Below are positions 45,047 through 54,280 of a stretch of 63,679 nucleotides of DNA, one piece after another (within the stretch, counting starts at the first letter, position 1; each line of letters starts with the position of its first letter). Source of the DNA: DATCDE01 sp038252405 (lineage in GTDB: Bacteria; Actinomycetota; Actinomycetes; Prado026); the NCBI GenBank assembly GCA_038252405.1, contig JBBSAJ010000013.1:1-63679 (forward strand), read 5' to 3'. Under the pieces are notes generated by a model. That model ran no database searches, had not been told where the DNA came from, and saw only the letters and a list, made by a program, of their open reading frames with translations. The position numbers and the translations under genes were made by a program.

Positions 45047-46444
45047 TCACCACCGGATCACCTCGGTGACGGCGTCCGACGGGTGAGCCGACCCCGGGGT
45101 CGCCGCCGGGGCCGGACCGGCCGCCCGGACCGGCCGCCGGGCGGAGTCCGACACCCGAAGCAGCAGCGCCACGAGCATCCAGTTCGCGATCAGCGAGGAA
45201 CCGCCCGCTGACATGAACGGCGTGGTCAACCCGGTCAGCGGGATGAGTCCGGTGACCCCCCCGACCACGATGAACACCTGCAGGCCCACCACGAACGCGA
45301 GGCCGGCCGCGAGCAGCCGCCCGAAGACGTCGCGGGCTGCCAGCGCGGTCCGCAGCCCCCGCTCGACGAGGATCGCGTAGAGGACGAGCACGGCCATCAG
45401 TCCGGTGACGCCGAGCTCCTCGCCGATGGTGGCCACGATGAAGTCGGACTTGGCGAACGGCACCAGGTCGGGTGAGCCGCGGCCGATGCCGGTGCCGAGG
45501 AGGCCGCCGTTGGCCAGCCCGAACAGGGCCTGGGTGGTCTGGTAGCCGGCGCCGCCCGGGTCGCTGAACGGCCGCAGCCACACGTCCACGCGGACCCGCA
45601 CGTGTCCGAACTCGTGGTAGGCCAGGAAGGAGCCGAGCAGGAACAGCCCCATGCCGATGAAGACCCAGCTCAGCCGCCCGGTGGCCACGTAGAGCATGGC
45701 GACGAACAGGCCGAAGAACAGCAGCGAGGTGCCCAGGTCGTTCTCGAAGACGAGCACGCCCAGGCTGACCAGCCAGGCGACCAGGATCGGGCCGAGGTCT
45801 CGGCCCCGGGGCAGGTCGACTCCGAGGATCCGGCTTCGGGCCACCGCGAGGGCGTCCCGCTTCATCACCAGGTACCCGGCGAAGAACACGATGAGGGCCA
45901 GCTTGCCGACCTCGGCCGGCTGGAAGGAGAACCCCGCGGCCCGGATCCAGATCCGGGCCCCGTTGATGGCCACGCCCAGGCCAGGGACCAGCGGCAGGAC
46001 GAGCAGGGCGAGTCCGACGGCCATCGCGGTGTAGGTCAGCCGCTGCAGCATCCGTGGGTCTCGGACGACGACGAGGACGACGACGAACAGTCCGACGCCG
46101 AGCGTGGTCCAGATCAGCTGGCTCGGCGCGGTCGGCTTGGGCAGCGCCCGGCCGGCGGCGAGGGCGTTGTCGGCCTCGGCGACGTCCAGCCGGTGGATGA
46201 GCGCCAGCCCGAGGCCGTTCAGGGCGACGACGACCGGCAGCATGACCTGGTCGGCGGCGGGCGCCCGCCAGCGCACCACCAAGTGCGCGACCACGGCCAG
46301 CGTCCCCGCGATCACCGCGTACGTCCAAAACGACTGGGGCAGTCGACCGTCGTGGACGAAGCCCACCTGGGCGTAGGCCAGCAGACCGATGGCCAGCGCG
46401 GGGACCAGGAGCAGCAGCTCGCCCAGCCGCCAGGTGCGGGTCAT
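45047..46444 (-). CDS. rodA: SEDS peptidoglycan polymerase (FtsW/RodA family)
   Basis: A 465-residue polytopic membrane glycosyltransferase polymerising lipid II, with about ten to twelve helices. Family motifs include GARIWIRAAGFSFQPAEVGK with the catalytic Asp/Glu region and FENDLGTSLLFFGLFVAMLY. The C-terminal TPFMSAGGSSLIANW completes the family signature. ATG 46444 overlaps the pstP stop (ATGA). It is paired with pbpA 7 bp downstream, the position of RodA in mycobacteria. Confidence 0.95.
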   Translation of the reverse strand: MTRTWRLGELLLLVPALAIGLLAYAQVGFVHDGRLPQSFWTYAVIAGTLAVVAHLVVRWRAPAADQVMLPVVVALNGLGLALIHRLDVAEADNALAAGRALPKPTAPSQLIWTTLGVGLFVVVLVVVRDPRMLQRLTYTAMAVGLALLVLPLVPGLGVAINGARIWIRAAGFSFQPAEVGKLALIVFFAGYLVMKRDALAVARSRILGVDLPRGRDLGPILVAWLVSLGVLVFENDLGTSLLFFGLFVAMLYVATGRLSWVFIGMGLFLLGSFLAYHEFGHVRVRVDVWLRPFSDPGGAGYQTTQALFGLANGGLLGTGIGRGSPDLVPFAKSDFIVATIGEELGVTGLMAVLVLYAILVERGLRTALAARDVFGRLLAAGLAFVVGLQVFIVVGGVTGLIPLTGLTTPFMSAGGSSLIANWMLVALLLRVSDSARRPVRAAGPAPAATPGSAHPSDAVTEVIRW

Positions 46445-47727
46445 CGCGCCACGCTCGCGGCCGGGGTGGCCGTCGTGCTCGCGGTGCTGACGGCGGAGGG
46501 CATGGGGCTCGGCGTCGCGCCGGGACTGGGCGACGGGCAGCCGGACGGCGTGGGGGTGCGCGCACAGGCCATGGCCTCGTCCTGCAGGCGGGACACGATC
46601 CGTCGGGCATGGTCGAGGTCGTCGGCGGTGATCGTGTCCTGGACCTGCTCCTGGGCGAACAGCGGCAGCGCGGCGACGTCGACGTCGCTGGGCTCGGCCA
46701 CGCGGGACAGCGACCGGCCGAGCACCTGCTGGCTGACCCCCTGGTAGATCACCACCTGGCCGTTCTTGGCCCCCACGTAGTACTGGCTCTGGGTCCAGCG
46801 GTAGCCCAAGACGGCGCCGACGGCCAACGCGGCGAGCAGCAGCACGACCGGCAGGACGACCCACAGCCGGTGTCCGTGGGGGTCGTCGTCGCCGTCGTCC
46901 GGGCCGTCCGGCGCGCTGCCCTCGGCGACCGTCGCAGGTGCCGCCGCTGAGCCCCCCTCGGCGGCGGCGCCGAGGAGGGCGGCCGGCTGTGGCAGGTCGC
47001 CGTCGTCCGCCTCGGTGACCTCCGCGACCACGCAGGTGACGTTGTCCGGGGCGCCGGCCCGGCGGGCCAGGTCGACCAGCCGCTCGACCGCCCCGGCCTG
47101 GTCGTGCTGGGCCAGGACGTCGCGCAGGGTGGCGTCGGACAGCACCCCGGACAGGCCGTCGCTGCACACGAGGTAGCGGTCGTCGACCCGTGGCGTGCGC
47201 AGGCCGACCTCCGGCTCGACCTCGACCCGGCCGTCCAGTGCCTGCAGCAGCACCGACCGCTGCGGGTGCGACTCGGCCTGGGCCTGGCTGATCCGCCCCT
47301 CGTCGACGAGCGACTGGACCAGGGTCTGGTCGTGGGTCAGCTGCTCGAGGACGCCATCGCGGAGCAGGTAGGCGCGGGAGTCCCCGACCTGGGCCACGCC
47401 CACGAGGTCGCCGGACAGCAGCAGTGCCGTGACCGTCGTCCCCATGCCCTCGAGCTCGGGGTCGGCGAGCACCAGCTCGCGCAGGGCGTCGCCGGCCCGG
47501 GCGATCGCGGCCCGCAGCACGACGTCGGGCTGGACGCCGTCGGCGGGCAGCGGCTCGAGGGCGGCGAACACCCGGGTGACGGCGGCGCTGGCGACCTCGC
47601 CGGCGGCGTGCCCGCCCATGCCGTCGGCGACCACCAGCAGGTGCGGGCCGGCGTAGCCGGAGTCCTCGTTGCCGCGCCGGATCAGGCCGATGTCGGAGCG
47701 CGCCGCGTATCGCAGGTACAGGGCCAT
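46441..47727 (-). CDS. pstP: PP2C-type serine/threonine phosphatase PstP
   Basis: A 428-residue membrane phosphatase that reverses PknB signalling. The catalytic domain (residues 1-240) has RRGNEDSGYAG, VVADGMGGHAAGEVAS with the metal Asp, GDSRAYLL, CSDGLSGVL and APDNVTCVVAE. One helix (LWVVLPVVLLLAALAVGAVL) and an extracellular domain of about 100 residues ending in a Pro/Ser/Thr tail follow. ATG 47727 is set by similarity. Confidence 0.96.
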   Translation of the reverse strand: MALYLRYAARSDIGLIRRGNEDSGYAGPHLLVVADGMGGHAAGEVASAAVTRVFAALEPLPADGVQPDVVLRAAIARAGDALRELVLADPELEGMGTTVTALLLSGDLVGVAQVGDSRAYLLRDGVLEQLTHDQTLVQSLVDEGRISQAQAESHPQRSVLLQALDGRVEVEPEVGLRTPRVDDRYLVCSDGLSGVLSDATLRDVLAQHDQAGAVERLVDLARRAGAPDNVTCVVAEVTEADDGDLPQPAALLGAAAEGGSAAAPATVAEGSAPDGPDDGDDDPHGHRLWVVLPVVLLLAALAVGAVLGYRWTQSQYYVGAKNGQVVIYQGVSQQVLGRSLSRVAEPSDVDVAALPLFAQEQVQDTITADDLDHARRIVSRLQDEAMACARTPTPSGCPSPSPGATPSPMPSAVSTASTTATPAASVAR

Positions 47728-47731
47728 CCGA

Positions 47732-48226
47732 CTACTTCCGCAGCTCGAGGACGGTCTTGCCGATCCGGATGGCGGTGCCAGGAGGGACGACGGACGCCTG
47801 GGTGAGCCGGGCCTTGCCGAGGTAGGTGCCGTTGGTGGAGCCGAGGTCCTCGACCACCCAGGTGCCCTCGTGCGGGTACAGCCGGGCATGCCGGCCCGAG
47901 CAGTAGTCGTCGTCCAGAGCCAGGGTGTTCTCGGGGGCCCGGCCGATGGTGATCGGGGTGGCGCCCAGCTCGATCGTGGTGCCCTCGCGGGAACCGGCGG
48001 TGACCACGAGGTGGCGCGGCGCGTTGCGCTTGGGCTTGGCCGGCTTGGGCTTGGCCGGCTTCACTGCGGACGCCGCCACCGGGGTCGCCACCGGGGTCGG
48101 CCTCGCAGCGCGGGCCCGCCGCCGGGTGAACAGGTCGTTGCGCATGACCGAGGCCACCGACAGCACCATGAGCCACAGCAGGGCCAGGAAGCCCAGCTGG
48201 ATCAGCGTGATGGTCAGCTGCGACAC
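47732..48226 (-). CDS. fhaB: FHA domain protein FhaB (FipA-type)
   Basis: A 164-residue protein. It has one N-terminal membrane helix (ITLIQLGFLALLWLMVLSVA), a basic linker with KPAKPKPAKPK, and a C-terminal FHA domain that binds phosphothreonine (TIGRAPENTLALDDDYCSGR, HARLYPHEGTWVVEDLGSTN, GTYL). The equivalent mycobacterial protein (Rv0019c) binds FtsZ and FtsQ after PknA phosphorylation. Confidence 0.94.
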   Translation of the reverse strand: MSQLTITLIQLGFLALLWLMVLSVASVMRNDLFTRRRARAARPTPVATPVAASAVKPAKPKPAKPKRNAPRHLVVTAGSREGTTIELGATPITIGRAPENTLALDDDYCSGRHARLYPHEGTWVVEDLGSTNGTYLGKARLTQASVVPPGTAIRIGKTVLELRK

Positions 48227-48229
48227 GGG

Positions 48230-48925
48230 CTACCTGCCGTACCGAAAGACCAGCGCCGTCGAGCCGACGGCCAGCCGGGCGCCGTCGTACAGCTCGGCGG
48301 TGGTCACTCGCTCGCCGTCGAGGAAGGTGCCGTTGGTGGAGCCGAGGTCGGTGATCCGCGGCGGGTCGGACAGCACGACCTCGGCGTGCCGGCGGGAGAC
48401 GCCGAGGTCCTCCAGCCGCAGGTCCGCCTCGGCGCCGCGGCCCAGGACGGTGTGCCGACGGGTGAGGACGTAGGTGTGGCCGGCGGCCTCCAGCGCCGCG
48501 GAGATGGGCGCCGGGACGGCGGTCTCGGGTGCGGCCGGAGGCGCGCCCTCCGGGGCGGCCACGGCCTGGCTGTGGATCCGGAACAGCCCGGTGTCCAAGT
48601 CGTCGTGCAGCTCGAAGGCCACGGTGACCGGCCCCACGAACGCGAAGCCCTGCTCGTCGGCGTGCTCGCGGACCATGGCGCCGAGCTCGGAGCCCAACGG
48701 ATCGGCGTACCCGATCAGCCGGTCGTAGTCGTGCCCGCCCAGCTCGACCGTGAACTCGTTGGGCACGATCGTGCGCCCGCGGGTGACGATGGCGGCCCGG
48801 TCGTCGCACTCGCGCTGCAGTGCGGCGGCGACCTCGACCGGCTGGACCTCGGACTTGAAGGCGCGCGCGAAGGCCCCGTTGACCATGCGGTCGAGCCTGC
48901 GCTCGAACCGGTCCAGGACGCCCAT
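48230..48925 (-). CDS. fhaA: FHA domain protein FhaA (DUF3662)
   Basis: A 231-residue cytosolic adaptor. It has the N-terminal DUF3662 domain (GVLDRFERRLDRMVNGAFAR, VPNEFTVELGGHDYDRL), a short linker and a C-terminal FHA domain (VLGRGAEADLRLEDLGVSRR, HAEV, DLGSTNGTFLDGE). ATG 48925 has GAGGAGG upstream. Mycobacterial FhaA is far longer (527 residues) with a disordered middle that is missing here. Its FHA domain binds the phosphorylated MviN pseudokinase, encoded here at 10589-12016. First gene of the fhaA-to-pknB operon. Confidence 0.95.
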   Translation of the reverse strand: MGVLDRFERRLDRMVNGAFARAFKSEVQPVEVAAALQRECDDRAAIVTRGRTIVPNEFTVELGGHDYDRLIGYADPLGSELGAMVREHADEQGFAFVGPVTVAFELHDDLDTGLFRIHSQAVAAPEGAPPAAPETAVPAPISAALEAAGHTYVLTRRHTVLGRGAEADLRLEDLGVSRRHAEVVLSDPPRITDLGSTNGTFLDGERVTTAELYDGARLAVGSTALVFRYGR

Positions 48926-49044
48926 GCGTACCTCCTCGTGGCCGCGCTCCCGGGTGGGACGCGGCCGAGCCTCGTCGATCGTATCCGTGGGGGCGGACGG
49001 CGGTCGGTTGGCTGCGAGCCGCGTGATAACCTCATGCGGCTCAC

Positions 49045-49131
49045 GCGCGAGTGGCGGAATAGGCAGACGCGCACGGTTCAGGTCCGTGTGTCCGAAAGGA
49101 CGTGGGGGTTCAACTCCCCCCTCGCGCACCA
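49045..49131 (+). tRNA. tRNA-Leu (anticodon CAG)
   Basis: An 87-nt class II tRNA with a long variable arm. Acceptor GCGCGAG pairs with CTCGCGC; anticodon loop TTCAGGT carries CAG; the variable arm is GTCCGAAAGGAC; the T arm has GGGTTCAACTCCC. Discriminator A and an encoded CCA (49129-49131). Confidence 0.96.
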
Positions 49132-49134
49132 CCC

Positions 49135-49151
49135 CCTGGGATCCCCCCAGG
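49135..49151 (+). terminator. Stem-loop after tRNA-Leu
   Basis: CCTGGG (49135-49140) pairs with CCCAGG (49146-49151) over a 5-nt loop, directly after the tRNA. The remaining 195 bp up to the heliorhodopsin stop codon show no gene or clear signal. Confidence 0.5.
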
Positions 49152-49346
49152 AAGGAACAGGCTGCGACGACGTGCGGCCGGCCGGCCGCCTCGCCCGGCA
49201 CGCGGCGGACCGGGCGTTCAACCGCAACGTCCGGCCCGTCCCCGACTGCTGGCCAAGAGTCGTTGGCGCACCGTGTCGGGCATGCGCGCACCGTATGGCG
49301 TGCGCCGATCCCCCATCCGGTGTGCCGATGCGAGGGCGGCGTCGGG

Positions 49347-50108
49347 CTACCCGGCGAGGGTCCCCGCGAAGATCTGCCAGGCCAGCGCCGACTTGGCCAC
49401 CAGGCTCAGCGTGATGTAGGCGCGCTCACCCACGAGGTAGTCCCGCCAGCGGCCGACCTGCTTGTACTGCAGCCACTGGTTCAGTGCGAACACGTTGAAG
49501 AACAGGAACAGCGACACGATGATCGCGTAGACGAAGGCCGGCGGCGTGGCCCCGCTCGTCGACCCCGGCGCGATCGTGTAGACCACCACGGCCAGCCACG
49601 GGACGATGCCGGCGATGCAGCCGAAGATGAACGGCAGCCAGCCGCCGTCACCCGGCTCCTGGTACTTCTCCTGCAGCCAGCCGAACAGGATCATCGAGAC
49701 GTTCACGCCGAACAGGGCGAGCAGCGCGGCCACGTCGGAGATGCCCACGAGCTGGGCGATGAGCACGATCATCAGTGAGCTGGACAGCGAGTACTCCACC
49801 CAGCGGAAGTAGTTGCGGTGCTCCAGCAGACCCGTTCGGTAGCGGTCGAAGAACTGCGGGGACGCGAGCACCAGGTGCGCTCCGGCGGACAGCGCGAAGA
49901 AGCCAGCCACGGCCAGGCCCACGGGGGTGTCCAGCAGGGTCACCGCGTCGCTCGGCATCGTCCCTGGCGGCCCGGCCAGGTAGTGCGCCGTCACCGGCAG
50001 GGTGAACCCGTTGGCCAGCGCGACGACGACGACGGCCTGGACGGCGTGCAGCGCGGCGGCCACCAGGTTGTACCTGCGCAGCCCCGCGATGGTCTGATCG
50101 GTGGTCAC
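49347..50108 (-). CDS. Heliorhodopsin
   Basis: A 253-residue seven-helix retinal protein of the heliorhodopsin family, whose N-terminus faces the cytoplasm, inverted relative to type-1 rhodopsins. The Schiff-base lysine is K239 in ITLSLVAKSALAWQIFAG; the counterion is E105 in NYFRWVEYSLSSSLMIVLI. H21 (RYNLVAAALHAVQ) and H78 (LSAGAHLVLASPQFF) match the His pair of the founding member 48C12 at a constant offset of two. GTG 50108 follows GAGGGGAG. The family is light-sensing with a slow photocycle and generally no pumping; its physiological role is open. No carotenoid or retinal-cleavage genes are in the window. It is convergent with tRNA-Leu and divergent from a hydrolase gene. Confidence 0.96.
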   Translation of the reverse strand: MTTDQTIAGLRRYNLVAAALHAVQAVVVVALANGFTLPVTAHYLAGPPGTMPSDAVTLLDTPVGLAVAGFFALSAGAHLVLASPQFFDRYRTGLLEHRNYFRWVEYSLSSSLMIVLIAQLVGISDVAALLALFGVNVSMILFGWLQEKYQEPGDGGWLPFIFGCIAGIVPWLAVVVYTIAPGSTSGATPPAFVYAIIVSLFLFFNVFALNQWLQYKQVGRWRDYLVGERAYITLSLVAKSALAWQIFAGTLAG

Positions 50109-50213
50109 GACGCTCCCCTCGCCACCCCGCAGTGGCTCCCCTCGAGCGTACGAGGATCTGCGCGGTGGCGCAGGACGAGCGCTGCCGAAACACGGCTCTC
50201 GTACCCTGGCCAG

Positions 50214-51284
50214 GTGAAACCGTCCGGCCGCCTGCTCGCGGCTGCGGGACTCGTGGCCATGAGCGTGCTGGCCCAGGGTTGCGCCGCCACGGGCTCCACC
50301 CGCGCGGCCGCGAGCAGCCACTCGGCCGCGGCGGCCGCACCGACGACGGCACCGATGCCGTCCAGCCCCGCCGCGGGCACGGCGTCGGTGACCGCGACGC
50401 CCAGCCGTTCAGCGGCGGCTACGGCGCTCCCGACGAGCGGGCCCACGGTCAAGCCCACGACGACACCCACGGCCAGGCCCACCCCGAGCCCGACCCCCAG
50501 CACAGCGCCCGGCACCGTCAGCGGCATCTACTCAGCCGCCGGGGTGCGGCAGTGGCTGCACTGCCAGGGCAGTGGTGCGGTCACCCTCGTGGTCGTCCCC
50601 GGCCTGGGCACCAGCGCGGCGGCCTGGTCCGGGGTGCTCCCGTCCCTGCAGCGGGTGACCCGGACCTGCGTCTACGACCGGCCGGGGCTCGGGCACAGCC
50701 CGGCCCGCCCGAACACCTCGCAGGTGCTGGACGCCGGCCTTTACGCCCGCGAGCTGGCCGCCCTGCTCGCCGCCGCTGGGGAAAAGGGCCCCTACGTCGT
50801 CCTGGGGCACTCCTTCGGTGGGCTGGTCGCCCGGGCGTTCGTGCACACCAACCCTGGCTCGGTGCGCGGGGTGCTGCTCGCGGAGAGCGTGACCCCCGGC
50901 GACCCCACCACCGGCCGGTACTGGCCGGAGGCCGGCCACCAGATCGACATGGTGGTCAGCTCGGCCGCCACCGGCGGGGGTCCGCCCATGGGCCGGCTGC
51001 CCCTGCTCGTGCTCAGCGCGTCCAACCCGGAGGAGGACCACCTCGGCGGGCCGACCTACGGCCAGCCGCAGTCGATGATCGACCTCTGGCGGCGCCAGCA
51101 GCACGACGACCTCACCCTGTCGACCGACTCGATCCAGGTCATCGCGCACTCGGGTCACGTGCTGCAGCAGGACAACCCGGGCGCGGTCGCCGAGGCGGTC
51201 CGTGAGCTGGTCGCCGCCGCCCCCACGGGGGCGGCGCTGCGGTGCACGGCCGTGTGGAGCAGGTATGGCTCGACCTGCAGCTGA
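50214..51284 (+). CDS. Exported alpha/beta hydrolase
   Basis: A 356-residue secreted hydrolase. The signal segment (LLAAAGLVAMSVLAQGCAA) ends in a Cys that might be lipidated, although Ala at -3 is not ideal. A Pro/Thr/Ser-rich linker of about 85 residues follows. The alpha/beta-hydrolase domain has VVVPGLGTSAAAWSGV (oxyanion region), nucleophile Ser in VVLGHSFGGLVARAF and His in VIAHSGHVLQQDNP. GTG 50214 lies 6 bases after TACCCT, a leaderless pattern. The substrate is unknown. The end overlaps the next gene by 20 bp. Confidence 0.84.
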   Translation: MKPSGRLLAAAGLVAMSVLAQGCAATGSTRAAASSHSAAAAAPTTAPMPSSPAAGTASVTATPSRSAAATALPTSGPTVKPTTTPTARPTPSPTPSTAPGTVSGIYSAAGVRQWLHCQGSGAVTLVVVPGLGTSAAAWSGVLPSLQRVTRTCVYDRPGLGHSPARPNTSQVLDAGLYARELAALLAAAGEKGPYVVLGHSFGGLVARAFVHTNPGSVRGVLLAESVTPGDPTTGRYWPEAGHQIDMVVSSAATGGGPPMGRLPLLVLSASNPEEDHLGGPTYGQPQSMIDLWRRQQHDDLTLSTDSIQVIAHSGHVLQQDNPGAVAEAVRELVAAAPTGAALRCTAVWSRYGSTCS

Positions 51285-52085
51285 TTCGTCCGGCCGACGG
51301 CGGTGGATCCTGCTCGCCGGGTGCGCCGCCCTGCTCGTCGCCGGCTGCGCCGCGCCGTCGACGCCCGGCGCTGCGCCGTCTGCCAGCGCACCGTCTCCCA
51401 CCGCGGTGTCGCCGCCCCCGACCACGAGCCCGGCTTCGACCGGCACGCCGGCCTCCACGCCGGCCTCCACGCCGGCCTCCACGACGGCCTCCACGACGAC
51501 GGCGGACGCCGTCGTCGCGGCCGTGCCCGCTGCCCAGTGGGCGAGGATCGTGGCTGTCGGCGCGTGGCACACCGGCTGCCCGGTGACCCGCACGGACCTG
51601 CGCCGGGTCGAGGTGAACTTCCACGGCTTCGACGGGGCGGTCCATCGCGGCGTCCTAGTGGTCAACGCCGACGTCGCCGCCAGCACGGCCAGGATCTTCA
51701 CCGAGCTGTTCGACCGCGGCTTCCCGATCCGGCGGATGCAGCCGATCGAGGTGTACGGAGGCGACGACAACGCGAGCATGGCCGCCGACAACACCTCGGC
51801 GTACAACTGCCGGCGCGCCGGCCAGGCCAACGCGCCGGCGACCGCCTCGCCGCACGCCAACGGCCGGGCCGTCGACGTCGACCCCTACGAGAACCCCTGG
51901 ATCGACGACCGCTGCCAGTGCTTCCAGCCGGACTCCCGCTACGGGACGAACCGCACCGGTGCCGGCGTCATCACCAAGGGCGGCGTGGCCTGGACGGCGT
52001 TCACGCGGGAGGGCTGGGTCTGGCAGGACAACTCGACCATCGACTACCAGCACTTCGATACCGGCTACCCGTCCAGGCCGCTGTC

Positions 52086-52089
<4 letters not shown>
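51265..52089 (+). CDS. Lipoprotein with M15-type metallopeptidase domain
   Basis: A 274-residue exported protein. It has a lipobox in LAGCAALLVAGCAAPS, a Thr/Pro/Ser linker coded by 12-bp repeats, and a C-terminal M15 (D-Ala-D-Ala carboxypeptidase/endolysin-type) domain. Zinc ligands are His and Asp in ASPHANGRAVDVDPYENPW and His in IDYQHFDTG. It probably cleaves peptidoglycan stem peptides. ATG 51265 has GGAG upstream. The stop overlaps the next GTG. Confidence 0.84.
51445..51492 (+). repeat. 12-bp tandem repeat coding a Thr-Pro-Ala-Ser linker
   Basis: Three exact units ACGCCGGCCTCC (51445-51480) are followed by one variant ACGACGGCCTCC (51481-51492). They encode TPAS-type units of the surface linker in the M15 protein. 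Such repeats can change length by slippage. Confidence 0.85.
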
Positions 52090-52979
<890 letters not shown>

Positions 52980-53111
52980 CCCGAGCTCGACACTCCGGGC
53001 CCCGGCGTGTCCTCATGGATCCTTCATGCTGCGGGGCTTCACTCACCGGCGCCGACGGCCGGGCACCTGTCCGCCCGACCGACCGGGGAAACGAACCGAA
53101 GGGAAACATCT

Positions 53112-54263
53112 GTGGCCGCCGCGTCGCCAGCCAAGCGCCGTCGACTCCTCCGCCTGCTGCGCACGGTGGTGGTGGTCGTCCTGATCCTGCTGCTGCCGGT
53201 GGGCTGGTCCCTGGGCCGGGCGGTGACCGCCCCGGGGACCGACAGCATGGCGGCCCGGGTGGCCGAGTGGGGCCGGGACCACGGCATGGGCGCGCTGGTC
53301 ACGGCGGGGGAGAACCTCCAGTACCAGCTGAGCCCGCCGAAGACGGGCGGGGCGCCGAACGCCCAGGCGCTGGCCGCGGCCGGTCTGGGGCAGGCGGGGG
53401 CGACCCTCCAGGTGAAGGCGACGACGCGGCAGATCGCCCTGCACGCGCCGCTGGTTCCGTTGGCCGCTCCGGTGCTGGCCGGTGAGGGTGTGTTCCGCCC
53501 GGTGGTGACGGTGAAGGGCCAGCCGGCGGTGCAGGTGGCCTACCTGCGGCCGGACTCCAGCCACACGTCGTATCTGGCCGGCGTGGTGTGGATGAGCGGG
53601 AAGCTGCTGCGGCTGGTGCAGCACCCCGGGTTCGAGGACCCGGGGCACCTGGGCCTGTGGTCCCAGCCGGACACGGTGCCGGCGTCGGCGCGGGCCGGCC
53701 TGGTGGCCACCTTCAACAGCGGGTTCAAGATCAAGGACGCCCGGGGCGCGTACTACGCGGATGGGCACGCGGTGGGCGCGCTGACCCCGGGGGCGGCGTC
53801 GCTGGTGGTGTACAAGGACGGGCGCACGGACGTGGGCGCCTGGGGCTCGACCGTGTCGATGACCCCGGAGGTGGTCTCGGTTCGGCAGAACCTCAAGCTG
53901 CTGGTCGACGGCGGCCAGCTGGCGCCGAACCTGGACAGCAACGTGCAGTCCAACTGGGGCGCGACGATCAAGGGCGCCTACTACGTGTGGCGCTCCGGGA
54001 TCGGGGTGACCAAGTCCGGTGACCTGGTCTACGTGGCCGGGGACGCGTTGTCGGTGCACTCCCTGGCCGCGCTCCTGCAGCGCGCCGGTGCGGTGCGGGC
54101 CATGCAGCTGGACATCAACGTGGCCTGGATCTCGTACATGTGGTTCACCACGGGCGCCAGCGTGGCGAGCCCGGTGCCGCACAAGCTGGTGGCCTTCCAG
54201 CGGCCCGCGAACCGGTACCTCACCGACACCAGCCGCGACTTCTTCGCGGTCTACGCCCGTTGA
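53112..54263 (+). CDS. DUF2233 phosphodiester glycosidase family protein
   Basis: A 383-residue membrane-anchored exported protein. After a basic start comes one helix (TVVVVVLILLLPVGWSLG). The DUF2233/NAGPA-like domain has VATFNSGFKIKDARGAYYAD, LVVYKDGRTDVGAWGS, LLVDGGQLAPNLDS and a late AMQLDINVAWISY. The family contains uncovering-enzyme-like phosphodiester glycosidases and is found near cell-wall glycan genes. GTG 53112 follows GAAGGGA. It ends 17 bp before the decaprenyl-phosphate phosphoribosyltransferase. Confidence 0.83.
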   Translation: MAAASPAKRRRLLRLLRTVVVVVLILLLPVGWSLGRAVTAPGTDSMAARVAEWGRDHGMGALVTAGENLQYQLSPPKTGGAPNAQALAAAGLGQAGATLQVKATTRQIALHAPLVPLAAPVLAGEGVFRPVVTVKGQPAVQVAYLRPDSSHTSYLAGVVWMSGKLLRLVQHPGFEDPGHLGLWSQPDTVPASARAGLVATFNSGFKIKDARGAYYADGHAVGALTPGAASLVVYKDGRTDVGAWGSTVSMTPEVVSVRQNLKLLVDGGQLAPNLDSNVQSNWGATIKGAYYVWRSGIGVTKSGDLVYVAGDALSVHSLAALLQRAGAVRAMQLDINVAWISYMWFTTGASVASPVPHKLVAFQRPANRYLTDTSRDFFAVYAR

Positions 54264-54280
54264 CCGGGCGGACGTCGACA

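Noticed and set aside
50109..50321. Longer heliorhodopsin start upstream of 50108
   Set aside because: The added residues are Arg/Gly-rich, overlap the divergent hydrolase gene, and the GTG at 50108 has a strong ribosome site and gives the normal 253-residue length.
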